A stretch of 34,639 nucleotides of DNA from Microcaldota archaeon (GTDB lineage Archaea > Micrarchaeota > Micrarchaeia > Micrarchaeales > CABMGC01). Below the pieces are notes generated by a model. It saw only the letters and a list, made by a program, of their open reading frames with translations. It searched no databases and was not told the DNA's origin. The stretch spans positions 1-34,639 of the forward strand of contig DAHWIK010000008.1 of the NCBI GenBank assembly GCA_027345185.1. The letters run 5' to 3'. Of this stretch, positions 16,133 through 23,219 are shown piece by piece. Within the stretch, counting starts at the first letter, position 1. Each line of letters begins with the position of its first letter. A program made the position numbers and the translations under genes.

Positions 16133-18142
16133 ATGAAAGCCGATTCGCCTAACACAGTCATTTCAATACCAGAAGGGTATATATCCGACTACATTGATGG
16201 CACTTTCAGAAAAGATATACCAGAAGAATATGTCCGACAAAATATTGAAAAACGTTTAGTTAATGAACATAAATACTTACCAGAACAAATTGCAGTAGAA
16301 TTCAAGATTAAGCAGGGGTCAAAAAGTAAGCGTATTGATTTAGCTATTTTTCCAGATAATCTTGACAAGAAACAGGAGAATATTCAGATAATCATCGAAT
16401 GCAAGCGTGAAAATGTTGAACCTTCTAATCGTGAAGACGGAATTGAACAACTTAAAAGTTATATGGCGGCCTCACTTAATTGCGAATGGGGAATGTGGAC
16501 AAACGGGAAAAGCAAATTTGTTTATCGTAAAATAAAGGATTCTAAAGGCAGAATTACTTTTGAAGAACCTAATGACATACCTTCAAAAGGCAGAGATATT
16601 TCAGAGATCGATCGCCCAACTCGTGATTCTCTTAAACTTGCAACTGAGGACAATTTCCTTTTTGCATTCAGAACGTGCCACGACCATATTTTTGTTAATG
16701 ATGGAATGCAAAAGCAACCTGCTTTCTTTGAGTTGCTTAAGGTTATTTTCTGTAAAATTACAGATGAACGTAATATACCTCAACCATTAGAATTTTATGC
16801 AAGTAGCGAGGAAAAATCCTCAAACGATGGAAGGCTGACCGTGCAAAAGCGTATAAGTAAAATCTTTGACAAAGTTAAAAGTCGTTACCCCACCATCTTT
16901 GACAAAAACGACGAGATAAAACTCAAACCAATTAGTCTTGCGTATATAGTTAGTGAACTGCAAAAGTATAGCTTCTTAGATACTGTGATAGACGTAAAAG
17001 GCAAAGCATATGAAGAAATTGTTGGAGCAAATTTGCGTGGAGATCGTGGAGAGTTCTTCACACCAAGAAATGTTCAGCGTATGCTAATTAAAATGCTAAA
17101 TATAACGCTGGATGAAAAAGTACTTGACCCTGCCTGCGGAACTGGAGGTTTTCTCGTAATTTCCATGAATGACGTTATAAAACGTCTAAAGGAGGAGATG
17201 GTTCGCACAACGCATAAAAAAGAAAGCGAATGGAACGATTCATTACGTGAACGCTTAAGAGAAAGTATTAAGGAGAAGGCATCACAAAACTTTTTTGGTT
17301 TCGACATTAATCCAGACCTTGTAAAAGCAACTAAAATGAACATGGTAATGAACAATGATGGTAGTGGAAATATATTGCGTAATGATTCGTTACAACATCC
17401 TCACGAAATGCCAGAAGAAGTTAAAGAGTTCTTATCTAAGGTTTTTGAGTTAGATAAAGACCAAATACGCCAGCCTTCAGATTTAGCCCTATTTGATGTT
17501 GTAGTAACTAACCCACCATTTGGAACTAAATTGCCAGTAAAGGATCAAAATGTTCTTGAACAATATGACCTTGGTCATGTTTGGAAAAAGGAAGAAGGTA
17601 CAAACTACTATCAAACTGAAAAGATATGCAGCTCACGTGCTCCAGAAGTTTTGTTTATTGAGCGTTGTTATCAATTCTTAAAACCTGGTGGTAGGCTTGG
17701 GATTGTCTTACCTAATGCACTACTTGGTGCACCAGGACTCGAATATGCCTGTATTCGTGAATGGATTTTGCAAAAGTTTAACCTTATAGCCAGTATTCAA
17801 TTAAATCCCGATACCTTCCAACCACATAATGGTACACAAACGTCTGTCTTGATTTTACAAAAGAAAACATCGAAGGAATTGCAACAAGGCAATCGTAATT
17901 ATCAAGTATTTTTTGCCATAGCGGATAAAGTTGGACATGATAAACGTGGAAATGAGCTTTGGAAAAGAGATAAAGAAGGAAACGAAATTCTTGTACCAGA
18001 TGAATATATACCTGAGCTTGAAATTAATGCAAAAAATATACCTGCAATACAAATGCCCAAGAAAAGAGTGCGGGATGACCAAACTATGCCAATCGCCGAA
18101 ATTTTCTTGAACTGGAAAAAGAAAGAGGGCTTAGGATGGTGA
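16133..18142 (+). CDS. Restriction-modification protein: nuclease domain fused to N6-adenine methylase
   Basis: A 669-residue protein. Residues about 30-150 form an HSDR_N-like PD-(D/E)xK domain with D69 (KRIDLAIFP) and E89-C90-K91 (IIIECKREN). A HsdM-like helical region follows, then the methylase with DPACGTGGF (SAM-binding motif I) from residue 332 and NPPFG (catalytic motif IV) from residue 460. It methylates adenine in a target read by the specificity subunit at 18136, whose gene overlaps this one by seven bases. No HsdR motor is present, so a BcgI-like type IIB/IIG enzyme is more likely than a full type I system; a protection-only methylase is the alternative. CGT/CGA/CGC arginine codons are common here, unlike the flanking AGG/AGA-rich genes, suggesting transfer. 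Confidence 0.85.
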   Translation: MKADSPNTVISIPEGYISDYIDGTFRKDIPEEYVRQNIEKRLVNEHKYLPEQIAVEFKIKQGSKSKRIDLAIFPDNLDKKQENIQIIIECKRENVEPSNREDGIEQLKSYMAASLNCEWGMWTNGKSKFVYRKIKDSKGRITFEEPNDIPSKGRDISEIDRPTRDSLKLATEDNFLFAFRTCHDHIFVNDGMQKQPAFFELLKVIFCKITDERNIPQPLEFYASSEEKSSNDGRLTVQKRISKIFDKVKSRYPTIFDKNDEIKLKPISLAYIVSELQKYSFLDTVIDVKGKAYEEIVGANLRGDRGEFFTPRNVQRMLIKMLNITLDEKVLDPACGTGGFLVISMNDVIKRLKEEMVRTTHKKESEWNDSLRERLRESIKEKASQNFFGFDINPDLVKATKMNMVMNNDGSGNILRNDSLQHPHEMPEEVKEFLSKVFELDKDQIRQPSDLALFDVVVTNPPFGTKLPVKDQNVLEQYDLGHVWKKEEGTNYYQTEKICSSRAPEVLFIERCYQFLKPGGRLGIVLPNALLGAPGLEYACIREWILQKFNLIASIQLNPDTFQPHNGTQTSVLILQKKTSKELQQGNRNYQVFFAIADKVGHDKRGNELWKRDKEGNEILVPDEYIPELEINAKNIPAIQMPKKRVRDDQTMPIAEIFLNWKKKEGLGW

Positions 18143-19593
18143 AACAAGAAAAAGTGGATCTACAAGAGCAAATTCAGATTGCTTCGCAAGAAGAAATCAA
18201 ATGGACAAGTACCCAGCTTTCCGAGATTCTCCAACGAAATGAACGCTTTGATGCCGCATACTTTAATGCTGAAGGAAAAGTTGCACGAAGACTTATAGAA
18301 AACTGCACTTTTGACAAATTATATTTAAATTCTGAAAATGGGTTTGCCAAAGTATGGCATCGTCCTCGGTTTAGAAGAATCTTTATTGATAATGGAATCC
18401 CAATATATACTTCGTCTCAAATTCTCGAATTCAATCCAAAGACGGATAAATATGTATCAAATAAGACGGATACGGATTTAACTCCTCTCTATCTACAAGA
18501 AGGTCAAATTGTAATGACTTGCTCTGGTAGCGTGGGATATACAAGCCTCGTTACTCAAACGTTAAATGGACGATTATTTTCTCACGATTTACTTAGAATA
18601 GAACCATACCAAAAGTCAAATGTTGGCTATATTTACGCATTTCTAAAGTCAAGAATTGGACAGATTTTAGTAACGACAAATAATTATGGTTCAGTAGTAA
18701 CGCATTTAGAACCAGAGCACCTTTCGTCACTCTCAATTCCAAATCCATCAGATAAATTTAAACTCGCAATCAATTCAAAGATAATGAAAGCTTTTGAATT
18801 ACGAGATAATGCTAATACTCTAATTGCAAATGCAGATAAAATTTTGAGTTCTGCATTAAATCTCATTCCACTCAATGAGCTTAAACCAAAATATTTCGTA
18901 CCTGATGAGATTCGTAATTTTGAAGTTAAAACATCAGATTTAGATTTAAGATTCGAAGCCAACTATCATACACCATTGCTTGATGAAATAGACGAACGAC
19001 TTAAAAATAGCAATGTAGACTTAACAACTGTTGGAGATAAGAGGGTCAGCAAAGATGTAATTTTACCAGGCAGATTTAAACGAATTTATGTAGAAACAGA
19101 ATATGGCGTTCCGTTTCTCGGTGGTAGAGATATTACGCAATTTGATCCACCAGAACTTGATTATCTTTCCCTTAAGGGGCATGCAAAAAGAATAGCTAAA
19201 GAACTGACACTTTCTCAAAATATGTTGTTAATCACTTGTAGTGGCACTATTGGAAACACTTTACTCGTACCTAAATATCTGGAAGGTTGGACAGCAAGTC
19301 AACATATTATACGAATTGTGCCGGCTGATTCATTCAATGCAGGGTATCTCTATGCTTTTCTTTCAAGTGATTACGGATATCAGTTAATTAAAAGAAATAC
19401 ATATGGGTCAGTTGTAGATGAAATTAACGATGACCAAGTTTCTAACATAACTATACCCTTATTAAAACCTGAAAAGATGGACGAGATTGGTAATTTTGTT
19501 TTGAAGGCTAATGAGTTACGTTCCGAAGCATGGTTCTTAGAGAAGGAAGCCATACGAGACGTTGAAAATTTGATAAAGGATAATCAAAAATAA
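18136..19593 (+). CDS. hsdS: Specificity subunit (HsdS-like) with two target-recognition domains
   Basis: A 485-residue protein in two halves. Each half has a target-recognition domain with the conserved core: ITMTCSGSVGY-like IVMTCSGSVGYTSLV near residue 125, and MLLITCSGTIGNTLLV near 360. Each ends in a helical spacer (KIMKAFELRDNANTLIANADKIL; FVLKANELRSEAWFLEKEA). The two domains read the two halves of a split DNA target. The halves differ, so the target is probably asymmetric. The gene overlaps the methylase gene (ATGGTGA) and shares its A/T-rich, CGN-arginine codon style. Confidence 0.9.
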   Translation: MVKQEKVDLQEQIQIASQEEIKWTSTQLSEILQRNERFDAAYFNAEGKVARRLIENCTFDKLYLNSENGFAKVWHRPRFRRIFIDNGIPIYTSSQILEFNPKTDKYVSNKTDTDLTPLYLQEGQIVMTCSGSVGYTSLVTQTLNGRLFSHDLLRIEPYQKSNVGYIYAFLKSRIGQILVTTNNYGSVVTHLEPEHLSSLSIPNPSDKFKLAINSKIMKAFELRDNANTLIANADKILSSALNLIPLNELKPKYFVPDEIRNFEVKTSDLDLRFEANYHTPLLDEIDERLKNSNVDLTTVGDKRVSKDVILPGRFKRIYVETEYGVPFLGGRDITQFDPPELDYLSLKGHAKRIAKELTLSQNMLLITCSGTIGNTLLVPKYLEGWTASQHIIRIVPADSFNAGYLYAFLSSDYGYQLIKRNTYGSVVDEINDDQVSNITIPLLKPEKMDEIGNFVLKANELRSEAWFLEKEAIRDVENLIKDNQK

Positions 19594-19597
19594 TGAG

Positions 19598-19768
19598 TTA
19601 AGCTTCTTCAAAGACTCTAATCATCACTTCTTTGCCTATTTCATCGGATAATTGCGGAGTCCTAATGGTTATCATGCCATATTTGTATTCCTTTATCTTA
19701 CCATCTGATAGCTTTTTGTGGTCTATCCCAGAGCTTACCTTTACCCTGAAAGTACCTATTTGCTTCAT
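19598..19768 (-). CDS. Small protein divergent from the transposase
   Basis: A 56-residue protein starting MKQIGTFRVKVSSGIDHKK, with alternating hydrophobic residues suggesting a beta-rich fold; the family is not recognised. It ends four bases after the hsdS stop, on the opposite strand. The gap to the divergent transposase holds three copies of a 15-bp motif, so it may be an insertion-sequence accessory or regulatory protein. The open frame continues upstream to 20023 but that part overlaps the transposase and its motif array. Confidence 0.5.
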   Translation of the reverse strand: MKQIGTFRVKVSSGIDHKKLSDGKIKEYKYGMITIRTPQLSDEIGKEVMIRVFEEA

Positions 19769-19780
19769 AAGTATCCACTT

Positions 19781-19875
19781 GTATTCTAATAAGAAAGGTA
19801 TATAAACCCCTCTCAATTCTAATAAGATAGCAGTAAGGTATATATATGTTGTCGTGTGTATTCTAATAAGAAAGT
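19781..19875. repeat. Three copies of an ATTCTAATAAGAAAG motif
   Basis: Near-identical copies begin at 19783 (ATTCTAATAAGAAAG), 19816 (ATTCTAATAAGATAG) and 19860 (ATTCTAATAAGAAAG), all on the plus strand, 33 and 44 bases apart. TATA-like GGTATATA follows the first two. They fill the gap between the divergent small gene and the transposase and look like operator or transposase-binding sites. Confidence 0.65.
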
Positions 19876-19881
19876 GTTTGT

Positions 19882-21095
19882 ATGAACGCAAGGAGAATAA
19901 AGGGAGAACAGCTCGCAAGGGCTGTCCAGATACAGAAGAAAGGTATGGACAAGTGGATAGTCCCAAGCCAAACAGGAAACGGAGAATACACAGTAAACAG
20001 GTCAGTGAGGATTTTAGATGCACCTGCCCTGACTACCAGAATAGGGGGCAAGCGTGCAAGCATATCTACGCCGTTGAGGTCAAGGTGCTAAAGTGGTTTG
20101 ACAATCAGGGCAATTCAGGCACGGAAGTAATAATAACCAAGCGTACGACCTACTCGCAGGACTGGACTAACTACACTAAAGCTCAAACGGATGAGGGCAG
20201 GCTCTTCCACGAGCTATTGAAAGACCTTGTTGAGAATGTTCCTGACGAGCCATACACCTTTGGCAGGCCCAAAGTTCCTTTGAAAACTGCTCTATTCTGT
20301 GCAATAGAGAAGGTTTACAGCATGAAGTCCAGCAGAAGGGCATATTCCCAATATCAGGAAGCGGAAGCCAAACAGCAGATAGGCAAGGCCCCGAACTACA
20401 ATATGATAAACAAGAGGCTAAATGATGTGAAGATAACGCCTGTTTTGCAGGAATTACTGCATATTACCGCCATGCCTCTCAAATCAATAGAGACAAAGTT
20501 CAGTCCTGACAGCACAGGATTCAGGACTACTCAATTCAGCGATTATTGCGAACAGAAACACGGAACGAAGAAACAGCATAAGTGGATAAAGTGCCATGCG
20601 ATAACTGGCAATACAACGAATATCGTAGTTAGTGCAATAATAACTGATGAGAACGGCGCAGATAGTCCCCAGTTTATTCCTCTTGTTCAAGACGTGGCTA
20701 ATATGGGCTTTGATATAAGCGAAGTAACTGCAGACAAGGGTTATAGCGCAATAGCGAACTACAATGCAGTTCAGGAAGTAGGCGGACAGGTATATATCCC
20801 ATTCAAGAGCAACGCTACTGGAACTGTGTATAGTGGCAATAAGGCAAGGTTATGGCGTAAGATGTTCCATTACTTCCAGCTAAACAACGATGAATTTATG
20901 GAGCATTATCATAACAGGAGCAACGTAGAGACCACCTTCCATGCAATAAAGGCAAAGTTAGGGGATTGCCTAAAGAGTAAGTGCTATGTAGCTCAAGCGA
21001 ATGAGACGCTGTGCAAGCTGATAGCATACAACATTACAGTCCTGATAAATTCAATGTATGAATTAGGTATAAAACCTGAGTTTATAAGCAATTAA
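19882..21095 (+). CDS. SWIM zinc-finger DDE transposase, split by a frameshift
   Basis: The protein lies in two frames. From ATG 19882 the first frame gives MNARRIKGEQLARAVQIQKK and WIVPSQTGNGEYTVN, a normal N terminus for this transposase type. Near 20000 the sequence must slip by -1 to continue as VSEDFRCTCPDYQNRGQACKH, a SWIM zinc finger (CxC...CxH). The catalytic domain follows, with D in DSTGFRTT, D in TADKGYSA and E in NRSNVETTFHAIK, giving a complete DDE triad, ending at 21095. The joint is either a programmed -1 frameshift, as in several insertion sequences, or a one-base deletion. No canonical slippery heptamer is seen (AGTAAAC). Terminal repeats specific to this insertion sequence were not found. 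Confidence 0.8.
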
Positions 21096-21248
21096 CCTGT
21101 TTGACGACGTTAAATAGAAAGCTTTAATAATCAGATTGACGTTATTTCCTATAACTTTTGATAACCTCAACGCATGGAAGAGTTATAAGTATTTATAAGC
21201 TTTATTATGTGTATAAAATTAGGCAACAATTGAGAACAGATGTGAGTT

Positions 21249-21479
21249 ATGGTAGGAGAGCAGATATACGAGATTCAGATAAAGCCATTCGCAGAACTAA
21301 GCGATACCGCACAGTCGGAAGTAGCACTAAAGTTAGAGAATCTGCCGAAGGCATTCAGATACAGGGGCTTTGCAAAGATTGTTTATGCAAAAGCATCTCC
21401 ACTTAGAGTAATAAGTGTAGATCCTATCGAAGGAAATATACTTGATTATTTTAATACTATAACAAAGTCAAAAGGCTAA
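21249..21479 (+). CDS. Unknown 76-residue protein, first of a pair
   Basis: Begins MVGEQIYEIQIKPFAELS; mixed alpha/beta, no membrane segment, family not recognised. A TATA-like GTATTTATAA lies near 21188-21198. It is followed after 27 bases by a second unknown gene in the same direction. The small-then-larger gene order inside a restriction-modification island resembles a toxin-antitoxin or defence pair, but no motif supports a specific activity. Confidence 0.6.
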   Translation: MVGEQIYEIQIKPFAELSDTAQSEVALKLENLPKAFRYRGFAKIVYAKASPLRVISVDPIEGNILDYFNTITKSKG

Positions 21480-21506
21480 TACCCTGCGACAGTAGAGAGG
21501 AATTTA

Positions 21507-22016
21507 TTGTCCGATTCTTATAATGTTGAGATACTTATTGATGGAGATGTGTTGGAAAATCTTCTCCTTAATGGAGAGGAACAAAAATTTCTTTTATATT
21601 GGATATATTCTAATAAAACAAAGGCAGTAGTTCCAAAAAAATCTTGGAAAGGATTTTATAAACAACGAAAAAAGAACTGTGGCGATAATAAAGAGGTTTT
21701 TGATTCAATTATAGCTTCTTTTAGAGGCATAGTAACACCATATAGAACAAAGTATGTAGATGAAACTGGTGCAGTAATACCAGACGATGAAGAGAATCCT
21801 GACGCCGATGATAAAGATGATTTTACAATGATAACTACCATAATAAACAGACATTATGCAACAGTGAAATATGTTATAGTGAAAGACCCTGCACCATATA
21901 GAACTCAAGAACCCAAAATAAAACCAGAAAGGATAACAACTCTTGAAGGATTTTACAAGATAAATGCTGTTGAAAATTACGAATCCTTTAAAAAATTTCA
22001 AGAAGTATTAGAATAA
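21507..22016 (+). CDS. Unknown 169-residue protein, second of a pair
   Basis: Starts at TTG 21507; no earlier ATG fits. The opening SYNVEILIDGDVLENLLL has an acidic residue after a hydrophobic strand, as in PIN-like nucleases, but the later acidic residues of a PIN domain cannot be matched with confidence. The middle holds a very acidic stretch (PDDEENPDADDKDDF, near residues 90-105). AGA dominates for arginine. The gene ends two bases before a motif array like those at the island ends. Function unknown. Confidence 0.6.
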   Translation: MSDSYNVEILIDGDVLENLLLNGEEQKFLLYWIYSNKTKAVVPKKSWKGFYKQRKKNCGDNKEVFDSIIASFRGIVTPYRTKYVDETGAVIPDDEENPDADDKDDFTMITTIINRHYATVKYVIVKDPAPYRTQEPKIKPERITTLEGFYKINAVENYESFKKFQEVLE

Positions 22017-22018
22017 TC

Positions 22019-22081
22019 TGCTAATAAATTGCTGTATATGCTAATAAATAGGATTAATTAGCAGGATTTATTAGCAAAGCC
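22019..22081. repeat. Inner motif array of the island
   Basis: TGCTAATAAATTGC (22019) and TGCTAATAAATAGG (22039) are direct copies 20 bases apart. Two inverted copies follow (22051-22063 and 22064-22076), ending in TTTATTAGCAAAGCC (22067-22081), an exact inverted match to the left border's GGCTTTGCTAATAAA. This looks like a second, inner right end, so the island may be composite or nested. Confidence 0.65.
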
Positions 22082-22096
22082 AGATAGAGCCAAATC

Positions 22097-22297
22097 TTAT
22101 TTTGTAGATTCAAGCTCATCTAAGCATTCTACTTTTAATATGGTAGAATTTGCAAGGTATCTTGGATTATTCTTTAATCCTATATCAGATGCTCTATTCC
22201 AAACATCTTCTACTGTTCTGTAATCTTCTGGTAAATTTACCACTATACTTGACTCTGGACTTGAGCCTCTTCTGAAATGTATTTTATATTTTGGCAT
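22097..22297 (-). CDS. Unknown 66-residue protein near the island's right end
   Basis: Starts MPKYKIHFRRGSSPESSIVV and reads as a small alpha/beta protein; no family recognised. It has its own promoter (22330-22344) about 25 bases before the expected transcript start. It lies between the inner array and the outer right border and points inward, mirroring the restriction-modification operon at the other end. Confidence 0.6.
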   Translation of the reverse strand: MPKYKIHFRRGSSPESSIVVNLPEDYRTVEDVWNRASDIGLKNNPRYLANSTILKVECLDELESTK

Positions 22298-22329
22298 AAA
22301 ATCATCAATAATAGAATTACAAAAGTGGT

Positions 22330-22344
22330 ATTAAAATATATTCT
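22330..22344 (-). promoter_or_regulatory. Promoter element reading into the island, right
   Basis: On the minus strand this reads AGAATATATTTTAAT, identical over 15 bases to 16034-16048. It serves the 66-residue gene at 22297. Confidence 0.55.
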
Positions 22345-22376
22345 ACAAACTTCTTCAGCTTATAAACCAATTAATT

Positions 22377-22421
22377 TGCTCCTAAAGTCCCGAAATTGCT
22401 CCTAAAGTAAGTTAAGGAGCA
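22377..22421. repeat. Right subterminal motif array
   Basis: TGCTCCTAAAGTCCC (22377) and TGCTCCTAAAGTAAG (22397) are 20 bases apart. An inverted partial copy, AAGGAGCA, follows at 22414-22421 directly before the right terminal repeat. Confidence 0.65.
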
Positions 22422-22440
22422 GACTTTAGTAGCAAAGCCG
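22422..22440 (-). repeat. Right terminal inverted repeat
   Basis: GACTTTAGTAGCAAAGCCG; its reverse complement matches 15925-15943 at 18 of 19 positions. It is followed immediately by TTGCAAA. Confidence 0.75.
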
Positions 22441-22448
22441 TTGCAAAC
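22434..22448 (+). repeat. Right 15-bp direct repeat bordering the island
   Basis: AAAGCCGTTGCAAAC, identical to 15911-15925. The part outside the terminal repeat, TTGCAAA (22441-22447), is the candidate target duplication. Confidence 0.7.
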
Positions 22449-22452
22449 AGAA

Positions 22453-22463
22453 TGTATAAATAT
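22453..22463 (+). promoter_or_regulatory. TATA box for the gene at 22500
   Basis: GTATAAATATA lies six bases beyond the island's right direct repeat. An in-frame ATG at 22452 falls in this box and is therefore not the start. Confidence 0.5.
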
Positions 22464-22470
22464 AGGGAAA

Positions 22471-22492
22471 CACCTCTTACTTTTGAGAGGTG
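22471..22492 (+). promoter_or_regulatory. Leader hairpin covering the ribosome binding site
   Basis: CACCTCT (22471-22477) pairs with AGAGGTG (22486-22492) around an 8-base loop. GAGGTGG (22487-22493) is the ribosome binding site for the ATG at 22500, so the hairpin would hide it. Control by RNA folding, temperature or a ligand is possible. Confidence 0.5.
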
Positions 22493-22499
22493 GAAATTT

Positions 22500-23153
22500 A
22501 TGCATGCGGTAAAACGCGGGCCTATAAAGTTGGCGAATATACCCGGATTGCCGAAAGAGCGCATGGATGAGCTCAATAGGTTCTTATTTGAAATATGGGG
22601 CATGCCTTTACTGACCCCCATGGCGCCACCAAAAGAGAACTGGAGAGTCTTTCATGATGAGGATCCTGTTAAAGCCCTTGAATCTGCAAGGCTTGCCCTT
22701 AATTATGCTGCTGGAGGAAGTTCTCTTGAGAATCTGAGCCGGCCATACAGGAATGCATTTAACGAAGCCACAAATGCTGCACATTTTGCTGAACCTGCAC
22801 GTATAAGAAGCGAAGCTACAAGGAATGCCCAGTATTTCGCCAGAATGGAAGGGGAATACTTTGCACGCTCTGCGGGAGAGGCAGTATCCAGGTTGGTTGG
22901 CAGCAATACCGAATTGATGGGGATGGTAATCTCGACTGCAGACCTGAAATATCCGAACGGTGGTAAGGAGGATGCAGCAAATGAAGCTGCGGAGAGAATT
23001 AGTGCACTCAGAATGGGATATGTGGTAGTTGGAAGTGTCGATGGAATATATTACCTGATCTGCATCGGAACTCCTCCATCATGGCAGTTCTTGGAAGATG
23101 GCAGGAGTGCATTAAGGAGGCTTTCAATAAATGATCGTGGGATTCGGACCTGA
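22500..23153 (+). CDS. Hypothetical protein, alanine-rich helical
   Basis: A 217-residue soluble protein from ATG 22500, chosen by its ribosome binding site. Residues about 55-130 are rich in Ala, Glu and Arg (EATNAAHFAEPARIRSEATR) and look like long helices. The C-terminal third (MGMVISTADLKYP; MGYVVVGSVDGIYYLICIG) looks alpha/beta. No family or catalytic motif is recognised. It is the first gene outside the island and converges on the metal transporter gene. Confidence 0.65.
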   Translation: MHAVKRGPIKLANIPGLPKERMDELNRFLFEIWGMPLLTPMAPPKENWRVFHDEDPVKALESARLALNYAAGGSSLENLSRPYRNAFNEATNAAHFAEPARIRSEATRNAQYFARMEGEYFARSAGEAVSRLVGSNTELMGMVISTADLKYPNGGKEDAANEAAERISALRMGYVVVGSVDGIYYLICIGTPPSWQFLEDGRSALRRLSINDRGIRT

Positions 23154-23219
23154 TCTGGACTTTACTAAATCGATTTGGCAAACCAGACTTATTGCGCACG
23201 CATGACTGCATGGATATGC

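Larger units (their letters stand above)
15925..22440. mobile_element. Transposon-like island with restriction-modification and unknown genes
   Basis: The 6516-base unit is bounded by 19-bp inverted repeats and flanked on both sides by TTGCAAA. Each end carries tandem TGCTCC-type motifs with 20-bp period and an identical inward-facing 15-bp promoter (16034-16048 plus, 22330-22344 minus). Inside are a methylase-nuclease and specificity gene pair, a frameshifted SWIM-DDE transposase with a divergent small gene, two consecutive unknown genes and a 66-residue unknown gene. It lies between asd and a cellular gene whose promoter starts within about ten bases of the right border. Which enzyme moves it is unknown; the internal transposase may belong to a nested insertion. 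Confidence 0.65.

Noticed and set aside
16133-19593. Complete type I restriction system
   Set aside because: No HsdR motor subunit is encoded next to the genes; the nuclease-like domain is fused to the methylase, so a BcgI-like layout is preferred.
15911-22448. CRISPR array in the island's repeat clusters
   Set aside because: The repeats are about 14 bases, degenerate, spaced by only 5-6 bases, and partly inverted; no spacers of usual length and no cas genes are present.
22452-22499. Earlier ATG for the gene at 22500
   Set aside because: That ATG lies in the TATA box, and the later ATG has a well-spaced ribosome binding site.
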